Assembly (NCBI GenBank): GCA_021399445.1
Contig: JAJTUQ010000001.1
Coordinates: 8,122,001-8,186,000 of the forward strand
DNA: 64,000 nt
Reading direction: 5' to 3'
Source of the DNA: Xylogone sp. PMI_703
Lineage: Eukaryota > Ascomycota > Leotiomycetes
How positions within the stretch are numbered: position 1 is the stretch's first letter; every line of letters begins with the position of its first letter. The notes below the pieces were generated by a model that was not told the origin of the DNA, searched no databases, and saw nothing but the letters and a program-made list of their open reading frames with translations. Below, in pieces: positions 35,840 to 46,800 of the stretch. A program made the position numbers and the translations under genes.

Positions 35840-35995
35840 CTTGGAAGAAAATGCGACGTGCAACAAAGATTATGGAGGTAGGTAGCCAGCACACAGAAAT
35901 CCATGGAAGAAAGTGCGATATGCAACAAAATATTACAAAAGTAGGTAGCAAGCACATAGAAACTCATGGAAAGAATTGCGATGTGCAACAAAAGA
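35840..35995. repeat. Minisatellite, about 2.5 units of 62-63 bp
   Basis: Units beginning CTTGGAAGAAAATGCGAC (35840), CATGGAAGAAAGTGCGAT (35902) and CATGGAAAGAATTGCGAT (35965) repeat with 10-20% divergence. The second unit is 63 bp, a multiple of three, so plus-strand translation gives a repeated HGRKCD/HGKNCD-type motif. No start, splice or family evidence makes it a gene. Confidence 0.8.
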
Positions 35996-36661
35996 AATGG
36001 ACAAGCAGGTAAAAGGCACCCAGGATAGTAAAAATGGACGTTGCTTTGATGCTTACGGAACAATATAGACACAACACATAGAGACTTATAACTGAAAGGC
36101 ACGAACACATTTTTTGTGACTCCATCGCCAAAGAGTATTAAAGACATGAGCTACTACCAGCTGGCATCATGCTCTTTACACTTCATTATATGGTTCTCTA
36201 CTAGAGATATAGGAGAGTACACATTGGCCCTCCTTTGCCATTATCAAATCCACTTATCAAGGGACGGGTCAACATCCACTCTTGCATCCTCGGCAGTGGA
36301 ATCAGGGTCCCAATATGGCCATTGAAGCTGGTTCGAGCTGTCAACCAACCAGACTGCGCGGGTAATGACTAATCTGGTACCACTGCACCACTCAGAGCGC
36401 GGCTTTCGATGTCACTGCAATGGCGGGGTTGTCCGCCAATTTTGCCCCTTCGGGATATTAGATGGGCCTCGAGGGCGCTAGAGCCGCATCGGGCAGTTAT
36501 ATCCTTTTATCAAGGGAGAGCTCTTGTCATCCAGCCTTGCCCCGCCCCGCTCTGCACCACTCTGCACGGGATCAAGCTGCTGTTCTCCGGGCAGAAGCTT
36601 CCCTCTTATTCCTTGTTGTCCTCCTCCCTCTCCTCCTCCTTCTCTCGTTCTTCTATTTCTC
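35996..36661. other. Promoter region of the ALDH gene
   Basis: No gene. The last 150 bp before the ALDH start is CT-rich (TCCTCCTCCCTCTCCTCCTC), typical of fungal transcription starts. A TTATATCC at about 36496 could serve as a TATA element. Confidence 0.45.
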
Positions 36662-38581
36662 ATGCTCAAACTCCCCAATTCCTTCTCTTCATCTCTGTTT
36701 AAAGCCTCCTCTCGTCGACTGTATACTTATCACCTCAAGGATCGTTGCTGTGCACATCCGATATCTCTAGCTGGCCGTGCGGCTCCAACCGTATCTCTAG
36801 ATAAGACTGTAAATCTCCAGAGGCCTTTTCGAAGATCCTTCAGCGTCTCAGCTATCAAGATGTCTGACCTCTCAATTGAGCTCACGGCCCCCAATGGCCG
36901 GAAGTACACCCAGCCAACGGGTCTCTTCATCAACAATGAGTTCGTGAAGAGCAGCAATGGTCAGAAATTGACCTCCATTAACCCCACGTATGTATTCCGG
37001 CATCGCCCCCTAATCTTCCCTAAGGGCGTTTCCCACTATCCAGCTCGTAGTCTGACCGTGCTTCTCTCAATCCAGTAACGAGCAAGAGATCACCTCCGTC
37101 TACGCTGCCACAGCTGAAGATGTTGACACGGCCGTGAAGGCCGCTCGCAAAGCCCTCAAAGGTGCATGGCGCGACATCTCACCAACAGAGCGAGGTCTTC
37201 TCATGTTCAAGCTTGCTGATCTAGTCGATGCCAACTCCGAGACTCTTGCCACGATTGAGACCTGGGACAATGGCAAGATCTACGGTGATGCCTTGGGTGA
37301 TGTTGGTGAAGTGCGGGATGTGCTCAGGTACTATGGCGGCTACGCGGACAAGATTCATGGCCAGGTCATCGACACCGGCAGTGCCAAGTTTGCGTACACC
37401 ATCAGGGAGCCCGTCGGTGTCTGTGGACAGATCATCCCCTGGAACTATCCTCTGGCTATGGCCGCCTGGAAGCTGGGCCCTGCCTTGGCCTGCGGCAACA
37501 CCATTGTTATCAAGGCTGCTGAGCAGACACCACTGTCAATTCTCGTACTTGCTTCCCTGATCAAGGAGGCCGGTTTCCCTCCTGGGGTTGTTAACATCTT
37601 GAACGGCTACGGAAGAGAGGCGGGTGCCGCTATCGCTACTCACCTTGACATTGATAAGGTTGCCTTCACTGGTAGCACTGCTACTGGAAAGGAGATCATG
37701 AAGATGGCAGCAGTCAACATGAAGAATATCACTCTAGAGACTGGTGGCAAGAGTCCCCTTCTAGTCTTCGATGATGCGGATATAGATCAGGCAGTTAAAT
37801 GGGCACACATTGGTAAGTTTCGCTTGTTCTCCTTATGCTATCAATGAGCGGGTTAGCCTGCTCCATGTGATTGTTTGTTTGCTCGCTCCCAGCTGTCAAG
37901 TTCCCCGCTACCTGTCTCTCCGCTCGCTAACACTCACCAGGTATCATGTCCAACCAAGGCCAAATCTGTACCGCTACATCCCGCATCTTAGTTCAAGAGT
38001 CCATCTATGACAAATTCGTCCCTGCTTTCAAGGCTCACGTCCAAGAGGTCTCTGTCGTAGGTGACCCATTCGCCGAGAATACTTTCCAAGGGCCTCAAGT
38101 CACCAAGACCCAATACGAGCGAGTGCTCGGCTACGCCGCTGCTGGAAAGTCAGAGGGTGCCACTCTCGTCTGCGGAGGTGAGGCATTCTCGTCCCCGTCC
38201 ACTGGCAACAAGGGCTTCTTCGTGAAGCCCACCATCTTCACCGATGTGAGCCCGTCAATGAAGATCTTCCAGGAGGAGGTCTTTGGTCCGTTCGTTGTCA
38301 TTGTGAAGTTCAAGACCGAGGAGGAGGCCCTGGAGTTGGCCAACAATACCACCTACGGATTAGGAAGCGCACTGTTCACTACTGATATCACGAGGGCACA
38401 CAGGGTTGCTAGGCGCTTGGAGGCTGGCATGGTATGGATTAATAGCAGCAACGACAGCGATTTCCGGATACCATTCGGAGGTGTCAAGCAGAGTGGTATC
38501 GGCAGGGAATTGGGCGAGGCTGGATTGGCTGCGTATAGTAATATCAAGGCTGTGCATGTGAATATGGGCAGCAAGCTGTAG
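36662..38581 (+). CDS. NAD(P)-dependent aldehyde dehydrogenase with optional mitochondrial presequence (567 or 501 aa)
   Basis: Gene model join(36662..36987, 37076..37812, 37941..38581), introns of 88 and 128 nt. From the inner ATG at 36860 (MSDLSIELTAPNGRKY) the product is 501 aa, the usual ALDH length. From the in-frame ATG at 36662 it gains 66 residues (MLKLPNSFSSSLFKASSRRL...FRRSFSVSAIK) that are Arg/Ser-rich and have no acidic residue except one Asp-Lys pair in each half, like a matrix-targeting signal. Catalytic features: IIPWNYPLAMAAWK, FTGSTATGKEI (cofactor), ETGGKSP (general base Glu), NQGQICTATSR (nucleophile Cys), EVFGPFVVIVKF and the final FGGVKQSGIGRE. It oxidises aldehydes such as acetaldehyde to acids. 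Both starts may be used, sending enzyme to mitochondria and cytosol. That is inference from the sequence. Confidence 0.95.
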
Positions 38582-39764
38582 GTTTTGACTAGGTAGCTCG
38601 AAAATGTAAGGAAATGTAAATGGCATACGGCGGCTACGGGGAATTTGTTCCATGAGACTAAATTTAAAATCATCGTCCTATGGTGCGCTGGCGGGCTGAA
38701 GTGCGAATCGGGCAGGTGCTGTAACAGAACAGTTCAGATAGATTGCGCCGTAGGATTTGGACCCTTGTTTCTTGCGATATTATTGTAGCTTGCGTCATAT
38801 ATTCTACCAGTATTCCATATCGCACGGTATTCCAGCGGTGAGATACAGTCATAAAGCTAGATCTATCTACTCATAACTTTAATGATACGATACAGCATTA
38901 TACAGTATAATAAGCAAGCTCCTCGCGAAATTCTTGGCTTTATCCTGGGGAGATACTAAATTTAACTTTATGTCAGAAATGAGATCTTCCGATCTCATCT
39001 AGGATGGTACAGTAAGCCCGCTGAATATACTGTATTTGTCAGTTGTTCCGACGACTTTCAGATTCGATCTCTCATATTTTTATACAGTACCGTAGGAGGT
39101 GCCTTAACGCGTATAGTACATAGGTCTTTTTAGATTCCTATTTCAATAAGGGGTGTATGTTCTTGATTACTATGCACATCTCGTCCTAGCCAATCAAGAG
39201 CAAATTATGTCGAGCCAATAATAATTGAGAGCTAATGTACAAAATATATTATGCATTGCATAAGTGTATAATATTAATGCCTTACTATCGCTCATAACCT
39301 CAGGAACAAAATATTCAACTTCCCCCTAAAAAGCAATACCCAGCAAACCATCTCGAGATTTTATATCTCAGATTACAATCGGACAAACCTCCGGCTCCCC
39401 GACACATTTCAGCCCAGTCCGCCAATATCTGTATGCATCCGTGCTACATAAACCACAAATCTCGGTCAACCGCATGAGGGACCCAAGCGGGCGGCACCTC
39501 ACTCCAAGACATTCTACCATACTCCCGTCCCTAACTAAGCCCTTCCGTTCATGCTTTTTTTCCGGTTTCAGATCTGGAAACCGCCTCTAACCCAGATCTT
39601 CGGGTTGCAGTTTAATTACATTTGCAGTTGCATTTTCAGAAGGAAACATTGGTAGGGCTAGGTCAAGCCCAGTTCAGCCCAGCTTTCCCTCCCGTCGCCG
39701 GGCTGCGGGAGGGAATCCAGCTGGGACCTTAGTCTCCTTTCTTTTTCAGTGGTATATTTTTTTT
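38582..39764. other. ALDH 3' flank and spacer
   Basis: AT-rich, no supported frame. Contains members of the GTAC word family at 39007-39014 (GTACAGTA) and 39083-39095 (TACAGTACCGTAG). Confidence 0.45.
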
Positions 39765-39863
39765 GCTGTTTTTTCTATTTTCTTTTTTTGCTGTTTTTTC
39801 TATTTTCTTTTTTTGCTGTTTTTTCTATTTTCTTTTTTTGCTCTTCTTTTTATTCTTTTTTCT
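39765..39863. repeat. 25-bp tandem repeat, four units, T-rich
   Basis: GCTGTTTTTTCTATTTTC followed by seven T is repeated exactly at 39765, 39790 and 39815, with a degenerate fourth unit at 39840. It is not a multiple of three, and the Phe-rich frames across it are artefacts. Confidence 0.9.
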
Positions 39864-41166
39864 TCTCAGGGCCCAGGGGGGTATTTTTGCCCCTTTCTGG
39901 TTGTGTTACTGGCGGTTTCGCAACTTTTTACTTGATTTTCTGAGTACTATGTGATCTATCATTTTCCTTTGCTCCCTGTTTAGGGGAGGGTGCTTATAGA
40001 GCATCTGAGGCGTGTTGTTGATATTATCGTTTTCGGTCGTGGCTCACTTCCTTAAGGTACACGTATGTCGGGCAGTTATTACTTTCAGCTTCTGCTCTTC
40101 TGTGGTTTTTGTTGATCCCATGATACATAATGTGTTTGTGTGTGGTGGGGCGAATATACTCGATCGTTGCCTAAGTGGAAAGTTTATTTTCATTCTCTTA
40201 GCAGTACTCCGAATGTTTGCTTTTTTATGTGCCTAGAAAAGCCGCTTGTTTTTTCCTATAGGGCTAGGCTTTCCCTCAAAAGTTGCCACCCTAGGTCGTA
40301 TTGGGCTTCAACGATTCTGTCATATTTGCACTTCCTCCCTTCTTGCTTGTAAGTGAGGACACGAGGACATGAAGCCAAGCTGTACGTCTGACTTCCTGAT
40401 TTGATGTCCACCGCTCTTCTGTTATGCGTGACTGCTGTGGCCATGTTTCCGTGCCGCCAAGCGGCATACATACATCTGTATACAGCTGACATCTATCACT
40501 ATGCATCCAACTCTCGCACCCCTTTTTTGACACCTCTTGGCCCCCAATAGTAAGGGGCTTTCGAAGCTGACGACAGGTAGGATGATACGATACAATCAGA
40601 TAAGCTGGCTGGACACCACTCGACCAAACCATTCCTTTATTTAGAAAAGGTAAGCTCACTCTCCGAGCCAAACAGGAAATCGTATCCAATACACCTATGG
40701 TAGGTCATGGGCTTAGAAGATGAAAGAGGAGAGGGAGGCGTAATGCAGCCTAGGGTAGATGAAACAGCGAATTATGATTATTTAAATTTCCCCTTAGCAG
40801 TCAGGTGTAGCGGAAATTTGAATACTCAATCAGTGCAATTTCAACGAGCTAACTTCGTGTGTTGGCAGATACATCTTTGGGTAAATGGGCAAATAGGCAA
40901 GATTTGATTCTTTCGCCTGCTTTTGCTACAGTTTACGAAGCGATCCACAACACCTCCGAGAGCAAGCAACTTATATGGGATATTGTATATACTATCACAG
41001 AGCAATTTAATAATCTGGATATTAACTAGCTTTAAGCCATGTTAATTCTGAAGACTAGCCTGGGCTGATAGATAGGACCACTCTATCCTCTATACCATGT
41101 ATATAACGCATAGACACCATCCCTTAAATAGACACTTCTAACTTGTTCCCCCAGAAATAATATTTC
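39864..41166. other. Intergenic, no gene seen
   Basis: No coding frame is supported. The right end is the 3' flank of the minus-strand gluconolactonase-like gene. Confidence 0.45.
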
Positions 41167-42231
41167 CTACAAACCCTTAACATCAGAGTTGAGCTTAAAC
41201 TTAAATTTGTCCACTCCCTTAGCACCAACATCCACTTTGAATATGGCACCTCCATTCTCCTTATCAGAATCGGCAGCCGTAGTTACCCAAAGTTCAGTTC
41301 CAATAAACACTGGGCATGTAATAGCTCTTGTAGGATATCTGATCTCGCCAATTGCCTTACCCTCCGGAGAGATCTTCACTACTCGGCTTTCGCCATAGAT
41401 AGCATGCCAGATATTACCTTCTTCATCCATTGCAAAGCCATCAGGCTCGCCAGGTCCTTCATGATTGTAAAAGGTCCGTTCGTTAGAGATATTTCCAGTC
41501 TCCGGATCGTAATCAAACGCGATAACGCGTCTTTCAGTAGAGTGGGTGAAGAACATGGTCTTTTGATCGGCAGACCATCCGAGACCATTGGGGATCCTGA
41601 GATTTTCCCGCTTTATGTGACCAGATAAATCAGAATCGATCCGAAATAGGTGACCTGAAACAGCATCAGTCCTGCTGGGTGAGGCATATCCCACGTGCCG
41701 CGTCACGAGTTGCGGATCTCTGAGGGATATATTCGTGAAAAGGCCTCATTTTCCTTGAACGCCCGCTTAAAACCCAACAAAGACGTAATCAGAGTGACAC
41801 CTACCTTCGGGGTGAAACGATCCAACGTTGAAATCGTTCATGGTCCCAACCCATAATCTGCCTTGCGGATCGACGGCCCCATCATTACTCCTCAATCTGA
41901 CATCATTCTCGGTACTCTCGTGGTATCTCTTGATCAACTCGTACTTCCCTGTGTCCCTGTCGAAAATCGCCAACCCGGTCTTCATGCCAATTAAGAATTT
42001 CTTCGCGGGGTCGACGCCCTCGATATCGATCGTCACCCCTACTGGGGTATCTAGCTGGTACGTCTTTACCGATGATGGACCAACATTGAGGTCCACGGTA
42101 TGAATACGATGTTCCTTGATGTCTACAAAGCGGAGTGTGTTTGTTGCTGCCTCGTAGACTGGGCCCTCTCCCAAGGCACAGTGGATGTTTAGATACGGTT
42201 CTGTAACTGTCCAGGTCTGATATTCCGTCAT
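41167..42231 (-). CDS. SMP-30/gluconolactonase-like beta-propeller hydrolase (304 aa)
   Basis: Gene model complement(41167..41654, 41805..42231). The 150-nt intron (GTAGGT...TTCAG) splits a Gly codon and joins SFHPE to GHLFRIDSDL. The start is the ATG at 42231 (MTEYQTWTVTEPYLNIHCAL); the frame upstream opens only with TTG. Family motifs in order: ALGEGPVYEAATNTLRFVDI (metal-ligand Glu), LRSNDGAVDPQGRLWVGTM, RIPNGLGWSADQKTMFF (ligand Asn), EPDGFAMDEEGNIWHAIYG (ligand Asp), and CPVFIGTELWVTTA near the end. These are the divalent-metal site and blades of the SMP-30 fold. Substrates in the family are sugar lactones. The exact one is not readable from sequence. No secretion signal, so probably cytosolic. 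It is divergent from the bZIP gene across 8.7 kb. Confidence 0.92.
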
Positions 42232-43557
42232 TGTCGTTGATGGCCTGGGTTTTACGTCGAGAGTAATTCCCAATTCAATAGTAGTGTTTTATGTTTATCT
42301 CCTAAGAAATTGTTTTTGTATGTCCGATACAGTTCCTCGTACTATCTTCCTCGTGATCCTCGTTGAATGTAAATGGTTGTCGGTAGTGGGGTAGCTCGAT
42401 GCGGGGCACAACAGCTCGATTTTGGTGCAGAGCTGTTGAAGCTTCGAGGTACCTCTCGCAGATATATGATTTTACTAGAAGAGGTACGCAAAGCAGATAA
42501 ACACCACAATCGGATGAAAGGAAGTAAAGGTACTTTGGAGATCTATATTGCACAGTATCTTCCAATATATGTAAGGTACAGGTCACTCTCTTCGTCTATC
42601 TCGTCAATTCCTCGCGGCAAAATGTGACTTTCTCAAGTCCTTCGGCTCGCGGGCCCTCTTTCCGAATTCAACCAGAAATTCCTTACTCCACAAAAACAAC
42701 ATCTCTTTTTCCAAGCGTGATAGTCGACGACATGCCCTCCATGCCTCATGAGCTTTGAGATGTGCAAGCGTGGTATTGGAACTTTACTTGGTTCACAATG
42801 TCTTGTGTAGTTTCTCATCAACGAGCATGTTTTCACGCAGAGATAGGTTAGTCGCGCCTAGGAATGCTCGCAGGTCGACTTCATCGTTGATCAACTCTAT
42901 TTCTATCTATACTTTCATTATTCTTCCTTCTCTATGAGAATTTCCTCTTTTTAGATTATTAGACACAAGTTCGTGACCTAGAGAGATCTCGCTCTAGAAT
43001 GAAGAGATATCAAATATGGACGCGTAGCCTTGTAGCTGGCGAGATCCATTTTTGGTGCCCGTGCGTACGGCAATGCTTTCGCATCACGGTCTCTGTGGGT
43101 ACGTCATTTCCTGAGTGGATTCGAGTCCAGGTTCATTGATACAAGCTTATGTGCTTGCTCGCAGTTTCCTTGTTTCCATACCTTCTAGACGTTTATTCTT
43201 CAATCCTTGTTACACAATCTCTTCCACAGTCGTTTCCAACCGATCGAGATGACCTCTCTCGATCATATCCCTTGCACTTCTTTCAAAACACGCTAGCTAT
43301 GGCATGGAATCTGGTCACTCTCCTCATCTGCTTCTGCCCAATCCTGCCATTGCCGCACGCAGGGGATGTTGCATGGCTGAAAAGCATGAGTTGTACAAAT
43401 GCGATACAAGTCAGATCTGTCAGAGAACGGGAAACATTTCCCAGTATCTCCACTCCCGCATTCATATAGCGAGGTACATACATAATAGCGGTCAGGAGTA
43501 CATGCATCGGTCGTTGGCGCAACATCACGGTTGAGTATCTGGAATAGCCCCGAGATA
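42232..43557. other. Left part of the second gene desert
   Basis: Upstream region of the gluconolactonase-like gene. Only short frames without family signal. Confidence 0.45.
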
Positions 43558-43896
43558 TCACTTCCGCTGCTTCCGTACAGCTGGCCGTATCCACCAAGTT
43601 AGCATCATGATGATCCTGACCGCCAGTCTACGGGATTCCAAAAGCGCCAAACTAAGTATTTCCATTTCGGGAAGAGTCTCAGCCATAGTCAAAAGATCCT
43701 CCCAGGTCCTTGGAAGCTGGATATGACCTGCGTCCGCACCAGGGCCCTTTTCCTGCAAAGGACCTCATATAAGGATAGCCGATCTTACTTCGTCCTCTAG
43801 CTATAGCTCAGGGGTTGACGTATCGGGAGTCAGATTTGAGAGCCGGTAGACCGCCATTCGGTAGTTGAGACAAGTTTGTACATTTTTGACATCGCC
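43558..43896 (-). pseudogene. Possible decayed gene fragment, unknown family
   Basis: One segment reads VKNVQTCLNYRMAVYRLSNL then TPDTSTPEL, a TAG stop, then LEDE. A GTAAGA/TTGCAG pair 36 nt apart joins it in phase to EKGPGADAGHIQLPRTWEDL, LTMAETLPEMEILSLALLES and RPAVRKQRK-stop at 43558. The composition looks like real protein on both sides. The internal TAG and the very short putative intron argue for a relic, or for chance. Family not recognised. Confidence 0.25.
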
Positions 43897-46800
43897 TTAA
43901 AATGAGTTGTATCGCGTCTAACCAGATTGGTACCTAGACATTCTTCCTCTCCTGCCGCGATCTTACTGAGGATACAGTAAAAGCTGACCGAAAATTTCAA
44001 CCGTGCCACGTGCCATAGAGCACGGGTAACTAAAAATTACAATCCTCACCAGCCTCATAATGGCGCTGCGAGCGCGAGCAACCGCTTTTATCGATTACGC
44101 TTCGAATTAGGAGGTCGTAGAAGCTGAGAAAAAGAAAAAGAAAACCTTCCACGGAACCCTGATAGTCACATTCCGAACGCAAGCTGTGTCATCCAAATCG
44201 CATCTGCAGGCGCTGTGTGTCGTGGCTGGCATATTTGAACTGTCCGCAAAGATGCAGAGGACAAATGATACACGGGGCATTTTCGTCGCATTGCACAAAT
44301 TAGCTACATGCTTGGTATTGCTCTTATGCAGCGTAATCCGCTACCCCCTATTGTCGCTTTCAACGCTACTACCTGGTGAAATCGCCTTATGAATGCTACA
44401 GTACAGTAGAACACCAAAGATCGACGGTACATACAGTACGGTATAAAGAATGAGAAGATGGCTTGCTTCCAAGCCAGAGCACATGATTAAAATTTAATGC
44501 GACCTAGCTACAGGGCGGCCCTAGGTTTGGATGCATGTGCTGGGATTGCAGTTGAGGTTCCCTTTCATTTGTACTGGAGAGGCAGCCACGGTGGACGAAG
44601 AAAGGTGGCGGTGGGTTGCTATTCGCTGTCCTCGTCCAATATGTCGGTCAGCGCGACGTCCAAGTGTTCCTCGTCTCCAGATTGGTTTTAGATACAATAC
44701 AGTACAGCATATCCTTGGGCAGCGACCTTGCCCTCCAGATGCTTAAGGCTCCACTGGTTCGTGTATGCTACACTGATGAGTTGCAATTTTCCGAAGGCTC
44801 CACTCTTCATATCATGACGTCGCAGAGTTACGGATGGATTCCGAATTGACCTGCGAATGCGATCTACCTTCAATTTCGCACCGGCTAGGCACTGCCTTAT
44901 CATAGGCCTATGAGAAACGGCTCGGAAAGCCCCGAGTGTCTTGGATATGGCTCCCGCGAATGATTTAGCGATGGATTACACCTTTCTCATGAACTCGTGA
45001 TTTTAAAACAAGAGGCATTACTGTATTATTGTCGTCCTAGAAGCTGAGGCAGGGTTCCCAGCAGCTTGGAAAGCTTGAGCAGTATGCACGCATCCGGGCG
45101 GGGAAAATCTGTCTTATCCCGAAGCTGGAAAACGGGTAGCGTGGATGGATGAGACAGGAAAAGCAGCTGAAGTGCCCTGCGTGGCTCGGCCCTCATGTGC
45201 GGTAGCGCTTCAAGCCACGGAAGCTGCACGTACTGCGAACGCAGCAAGAAATCCTCTTTCCTTGTACAGTCTGCCCTGGCCAACAGCCCCAAAAATGGGG
45301 GCTGCTGGCCTGTTCCTGGAGCGCTCCGGTTAGCCTCATCTGATAATTGGGCGGTGTAAGAGCAGCGATCGCCCACCGTTTGGAACAGCCTCGCTTTTGC
45401 TCAAGGTAGGAGTGAGATGACTGGAACAGAGGAGATCTGTTACAACACGGCCGTTGTCAGGAGCCGAGGCGAAGGGATCTTTGACAACCCCGAAGCAACA
45501 TCAAGTACAAGTACAATGCTCCCCGTTCCACGAACTGAGACATTGTCAAAGAGCCCTGCCGTAGATAGACGAGGAGCAAACTAAACTGGGATCCAGTGAG
45601 TGGTCGCCGACGACCCGCACCGAGAGATTATTTGCATACAGCACAAGACACAAGTGGAACTGCATCGGCACTCGTCTTCTGCGAAGCTCTGTTGCATCCA
45701 TCATCGTTTGCACTTCATCCTGCGGCCACATGTCTATCACAGGAGCTCTGTGCCGCCGGGAGCGACAGAGTTTCCTGTGTCGTATGGGACAGGAAGCGGT
45801 CAGGTACAAATGAGTTGGGCCGCGACGCACTCCCTTCCTGATGCATAGCCGCGAGCACCACAGCTCCCTCCATCGTAACCTCGTTGTTCTGCAGCACGTC
45901 AGCGTATGCCACATGACACGGGCATAGCGCAGTAACTCTTGGAGGGGGCCTCGCATCCATCGCGGATCTGCAGGTGCATGAAGCAGTTGCCTAGAGGACT
46001 TTGCTCCAGGTTTGATGGAGAAGTTGGGCACTGTACAGGCCATTGCTGGAGGATTGCGGTCGGGATATATTAAGGGATCCTGTGTGAGGAACTCTTGGTG
46101 CGAACCATTACGGCATACTAGGCGTTGCCCTTCTGGTATCGCCGACCGACGGGAACAAGGTGACAGGTGCCACTGCAGAGAACGGTACTGCACGCGGTGG
46201 CACCATCCCAAGCTACAGTATCAGTGCGGGAGCGGAACTACTGCACCTCATCTTGCTGCCGCTCACCGGTGCTTCGGACCAGCATACATACAGTAGTACA
46301 AAAGCGTGGCTGGATTCGCAGTGCTGCAGTAGCTTGGTCCAGCACACCGTCTAGATCTGGTGTTGACTTTCTGGAGCCCATGCAGTGGGACAACGCCAGC
46401 CGCGGCCAGATATGTGACCGCCTGTGGGCGCGTTCGGTTTGCGCATCGGAAATCTCGTCATTTTCGCCCACTACTAGAGGGTGGTGAATGCCTTTCGCCT
46501 TTTCTTTTTTTCGAGGACTGGCCGACCATACTAAAGCGGATGCGGATGGAGACATTATGCCTAATATGAGCCTTACAAATACGAAGAGTTGTACCATCCC
46601 CGTGCCTGACCATGATGGGCAAGCTTATCTCTGGGGTACGGTAACTGAGAGTCGTTACTGTATATGGAATAAACAGAAGCCTCAAGCTCAGTACGATTGC
46701 GAAGACTCTTTGAAAATCAGCGAAAAGGGATCAGTACCAATTCTTCCCTAGCTCGCCAGCTAGCTAAACTGCTGTAACGGGGCCCCTTCGGCATACAATC

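Noticed and set aside
35554..36147. 197-codon minus-strand frame
   Set aside because: Openness comes from the 62-63 bp tandem repeat; hydrophobic Phe/Leu/Cys runs without family.
36524..36661. Further N-terminal extension of the ALDH frame upstream of 36662
   Set aside because: Pro/Cys/Ser-rich CT-tract sequence typical of a promoter or leader; the extension from 36662 already looks like a complete presequence.
39749..39954. Phe-rich frames across the T-rich repeat
   Set aside because: Artefact of the 25-bp tandem repeat.
42232..42273. 14-residue extension of the gluconolactonase-like protein
   Set aside because: It opens only with TTG; the ATG at 42231 fits the family start.
43122..43136. 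GGATTCGAGTCC resembling a tRNA T-arm
   Set aside because: No pairing five-base stem or other tRNA arms nearby.
43299..43469. 56-aa frame with a signal-peptide-like start (MAWNLVTLLICFCPILPL), possible small secreted protein
   Set aside because: Only two further Cys, no conserved pattern, no introns and an overlapping antisense frame; too weak to annotate.
45546..46211. 221-codon minus-strand frame in the second desert
   Set aside because: Excess of Arg, Cys, His and Trp; no motif; competing frames on the plus strand.
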